DNA of 56,791 nucleotides from Oscillospiraceae bacterium (GTDB taxonomy: Bacteria > Bacillota > Clostridia > Oscillospirales > Oscillospiraceae), in the NCBI GenBank assembly GCA_016296565.1, contig JAEDJB010000002.1, positions 1 to 56,791 on the forward strand, given 5' to 3'. Under the pieces are notes generated by a model, which saw only the letters and a list, made by a program, of their open reading frames with translations, did no database searches and had not been told where the DNA came from. This document shows, in pieces, positions 55,287-56,791 of this stretch; the first letter of the stretch is position 1, and each line of letters starts with the position of its first letter. Position numbers and translations under genes: made by a program.

Positions 55287-55952
55287 GTGAAACCCCGCAT
55301 CTTAATTTCTCGCTCGCCGGAGAGCAGCGGCTTGTATGAGGCCGCCGTGGAACGCGCCGGCGGGGAACCCCTGTCCTTCCACTGCCCGGACCCGGAGATG
55401 GACTTTGACGGCCTGATCCTGGCCGGCGGCGGCGATATGGACCCCCAAGAATTTCAGGAGCCCAACCTGGGTTCTGTGGAGATCGACAAGCCCCGGGATC
55501 AGGCAGAGCTGGCCCTGGTGAGCCGCTGCATCAACGAGGGCAAGCCCCTTCTGGGCATCTGCCGGGGACATCAGGTGGTGAACATCGCCCTGGGCGGCAC
55601 CATCTACCAGGACCTGAACGAGCCCTTCCGCAGCGCCCATGCCCAGACCCCGGAGGGAGCCTCCGTCTCCCATCCCATCCAGACCGCGGTCTACACCATG
55701 CTGGATGAGCTTTACGGCAGCCAGCTGGTGGTCAACAGCAGCCACCACCAGGCCGTGTTCAAGTTCGGCCAGGGGATGTACCGCACCGCCTGGGACGAAA
55801 ACGGTATCGTGGAAGCCATGCAGCACGGCAGCCTGCCCATCTGGACGGTCCAGTTCCATCCGGAGCAGATGACCGGTGAGAATGGCGGACCCGACGGGCA
55901 GAAGATCTTCGACTACTTCCTGGAGCAGTGCCGCAAGCGCTGCGGGTTTTGA
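55287..55952 (+). CDS. Class I glutamine amidotransferase-like hydrolase (peptidase C26, PuuD-like)
   Basis: A 221-residue protein of the gamma-glutamyl-gamma-aminobutyrate hydrolase type. The catalytic Cys is in LLGICRGHQVVNIALGG, and the His-x-Glu is in WTVQFHPEQM; LILAGGGDMDPQEF is the PuuD-type oxyanion loop. It should hydrolyse a gamma-glutamyl amide, the substrate being unknown. GTG 55287 is seven bases after GAGGAGG; an ATG at 55281 is too close to it. It is followed one base later by the Smr-like gene. Confidence 0.85.
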   Translation: MKPRILISRSPESSGLYEAAVERAGGEPLSFHCPDPEMDFDGLILAGGGDMDPQEFQEPNLGSVEIDKPRDQAELALVSRCINEGKPLLGICRGHQVVNIALGGTIYQDLNEPFRSAHAQTPEGASVSHPIQTAVYTMLDELYGSQLVVNSSHHQAVFKFGQGMYRTAWDENGIVEAMQHGSLPIWTVQFHPEQMTGENGGPDGQKIFDYFLEQCRKRCGF

Positions 55953-55953
55953 C

Positions 55954-56313
55954 ATGGCGGGCAAATCCCCATCCAAGCTGCGGGAGGTAAACCTGGAAGC
56001 CGGGATGCCATTTGCAGACCAGGCCATCAAGCGCCTGACCTTTGAGATCCACCACAGCCGGTCCATGGGCTGCTCGGTTCTCAAGATCATCCACGGCTAC
56101 GGCTCCTCCGGCACCGGCGGCAAAATTCGCACCGCCTCCAGAAAATATCTGGCCCGGCTGAAAAGCGGGGGAGAGATCCAGGATTTCATTCCTGGCGAGG
56201 CCTTCTCCATTTTTGAGGAGGCCACCCGCCGGGCCTTCGTCCGGTGCGACGAGCTGCGCCGGGACAAAGACCTGGACCGATACAACAACGGCGTGACCTT
56301 CATCGTGCTGTAA
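55954..56313 (+). CDS. Small Smr/MutS2 C-terminal-like domain protein
   Basis: A 119-residue protein. REVNLEAGMPFADQAIKRLTF, then SVLKIIHGYGSSGTGGKIR follows the Smr nuclease-domain pattern (DLHG-type start, then the hI(I/V)HGxGxGxLR motif), although the DLHG motif itself is degenerate (NLEA). Smr domains at the end of MutS2 cut or pull on nucleic acids. Here it is alone. ATG 55954 starts one base after the preceding stop, so translation is coupled. Function is uncertain. Confidence 0.6.
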   Translation: MAGKSPSKLREVNLEAGMPFADQAIKRLTFEIHHSRSMGCSVLKIIHGYGSSGTGGKIRTASRKYLARLKSGGEIQDFIPGEAFSIFEEATRRAFVRCDELRRDKDLDRYNNGVTFIVL

Positions 56314-56337
56314 ATCCAAAGCAAAGAGGTAACAACC

Positions 56338-56754
56338 ATGGATTTTACTGACAAGATTAACGCCACCAACAGCAAAAACTCCTTCATGCTCCACAACGGC
56401 ATCCGCCTGACTCAGATGGAGAAGGACTACGCCAGGGTGGAAGCAGATCTGACCCGGGTCAACCGCAACCTGTACGGGGCGGTCCACGGGGGGATGTTCC
56501 TCACCATGGGGGACTGCGCCGCCGGCGGCGCGGCCCGGACCAACGGGATGCGCTATGTGACCGTGAGCAACAGCTTTGAATTTTTCCGCAACACCAAAAG
56601 CGACCATCTCATCGCGGAAGGGCGGATCAAAAGCCGGGGGCGCACCATCTGCGTGGCGGAGGTGGAGATTCACGACGGAGCGGGCAAGCTCCTGTGCGGC
56701 GGAACCTTCACCCTGTTCTGCACGGGAAAGCTGGACGAGCTGCCGGAGGACTGA
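56338..56754 (+). CDS. PaaI-type hotdog thioesterase
   Basis: A 138-residue hotdog-fold protein. The RVNRNLYGAVHGGMFLTMGDCAAGGAA helix carries the family HGG motif and the acidic residue of the active site; YVTVSNSFEFFRNTKSDHLIAEGRI follows as the beta sheet. It likely cleaves acyl- or aryl-CoA thioesters. ATG 56338 is in the same transcript as the Smr-like gene, AAAGAGG upstream. Confidence 0.85.
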   Translation: MDFTDKINATNSKNSFMLHNGIRLTQMEKDYARVEADLTRVNRNLYGAVHGGMFLTMGDCAAGGAARTNGMRYVTVSNSFEFFRNTKSDHLIAEGRIKSRGRTICVAEVEIHDGAGKLLCGGTFTLFCTGKLDELPED

Positions 56755-56791
56755 TGGAATACCGCTCCTTTAACCAGGCCATGAAAGAGCG
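56754..56791 (+). CDS. Start of a further gene, cut off by the window edge
   Basis: Twelve codons, MEYRSFNQAMKE, starting in TGATG overlap with the thioesterase stop. The pattern is compatible with the start of the YhcC/YtqA-type radical SAM proteins, but too little is present for a call. Confidence 0.4.
   Translation, partial: MEYRSFNQAMKE

Overview
The window looks like part of the chromosome of a GC-rich, spore-forming member of the Clostridia, most likely Oscillospirales (Flavonifractor/Lawsonibacter-like). This is inferred from the Firmicutes gene orders asp23-nusB-xseAB-ispA-dxs-tlyA-nadK-argR-recN and nnrD-lipoprotein-alr-ndoA, from sporulation genes (ylbJ, cotJ, cwlD), from T-box leaders, from a perfect CIRCE element and from strong AGGAGG ribosome sites. 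I see no rRNA or tRNA gene, CRISPR array, insertion sequence or prophage. Convergent gene pairs are usually separated by one hairpin that can terminate in both directions.

Layout. 1-11.8 kb is a housekeeping run of tightly packed, often overlapping genes (Asp23, NusB, a TsaD paralogue, XseA/XseB, IspA, Dxs, TlyA, NadK, ArgR, RecN), ending in tyrS behind a tyrosine T-box. 11.8-16.6 kb on the minus strand holds a transglutaminase-like protein, IreB, and pheST behind a phenylalanine T-box. 16.7-22.6 kb has nnrD, a GerS/YdcC-position lipoprotein, alr, an NdoA/MazF toxin without a visible antitoxin, a small Cys4 protein, ylbJ and apbE. 22.8-30.7 kb is a nitrogen-assimilation block: gltB, gltD and an ammonium transporter fused to a PII domain.

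30.7-37.7 kb on the minus strand is the most unusual part. Three overlapping genes encode a 1545-residue HD/HEAT-like/NMNAT-type/phosphoribosyltransferase-like fusion, an LDH/MDH-superfamily dehydrogenase with an N-terminal extension, and a Cys-rich flavodoxin-like protein. Together they look like an undescribed nucleotide- or NAD-cofactor-linked redox system. 38-44.3 kb is a Bce-type peptide-sensing and detoxification module (ABC ATPase, FtsX-type permease, VanZ-like protein, lipase-like hydrolase, response regulator, short-loop histidine kinase).

44.3-47.1 kb on the minus strand is an envelope operon (GT28 glycosyltransferase, polysaccharide deacetylase, MprF/YbhN-like membrane protein). 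47.1-48.7 kb carries spore genes: a CotJA-CotJB fusion, a truncated cotJC remnant and cwlD. Then come radA, a second small Cys protein, a CorC/HlyC-type CBS protein, an RlmL-like methyltransferase, groES-groEL under CIRCE, a class I glutamine amidotransferase, a short Smr-like protein, a hotdog thioesterase and the first codons of a further gene. Functions come from motifs read by eye; no database search was run.
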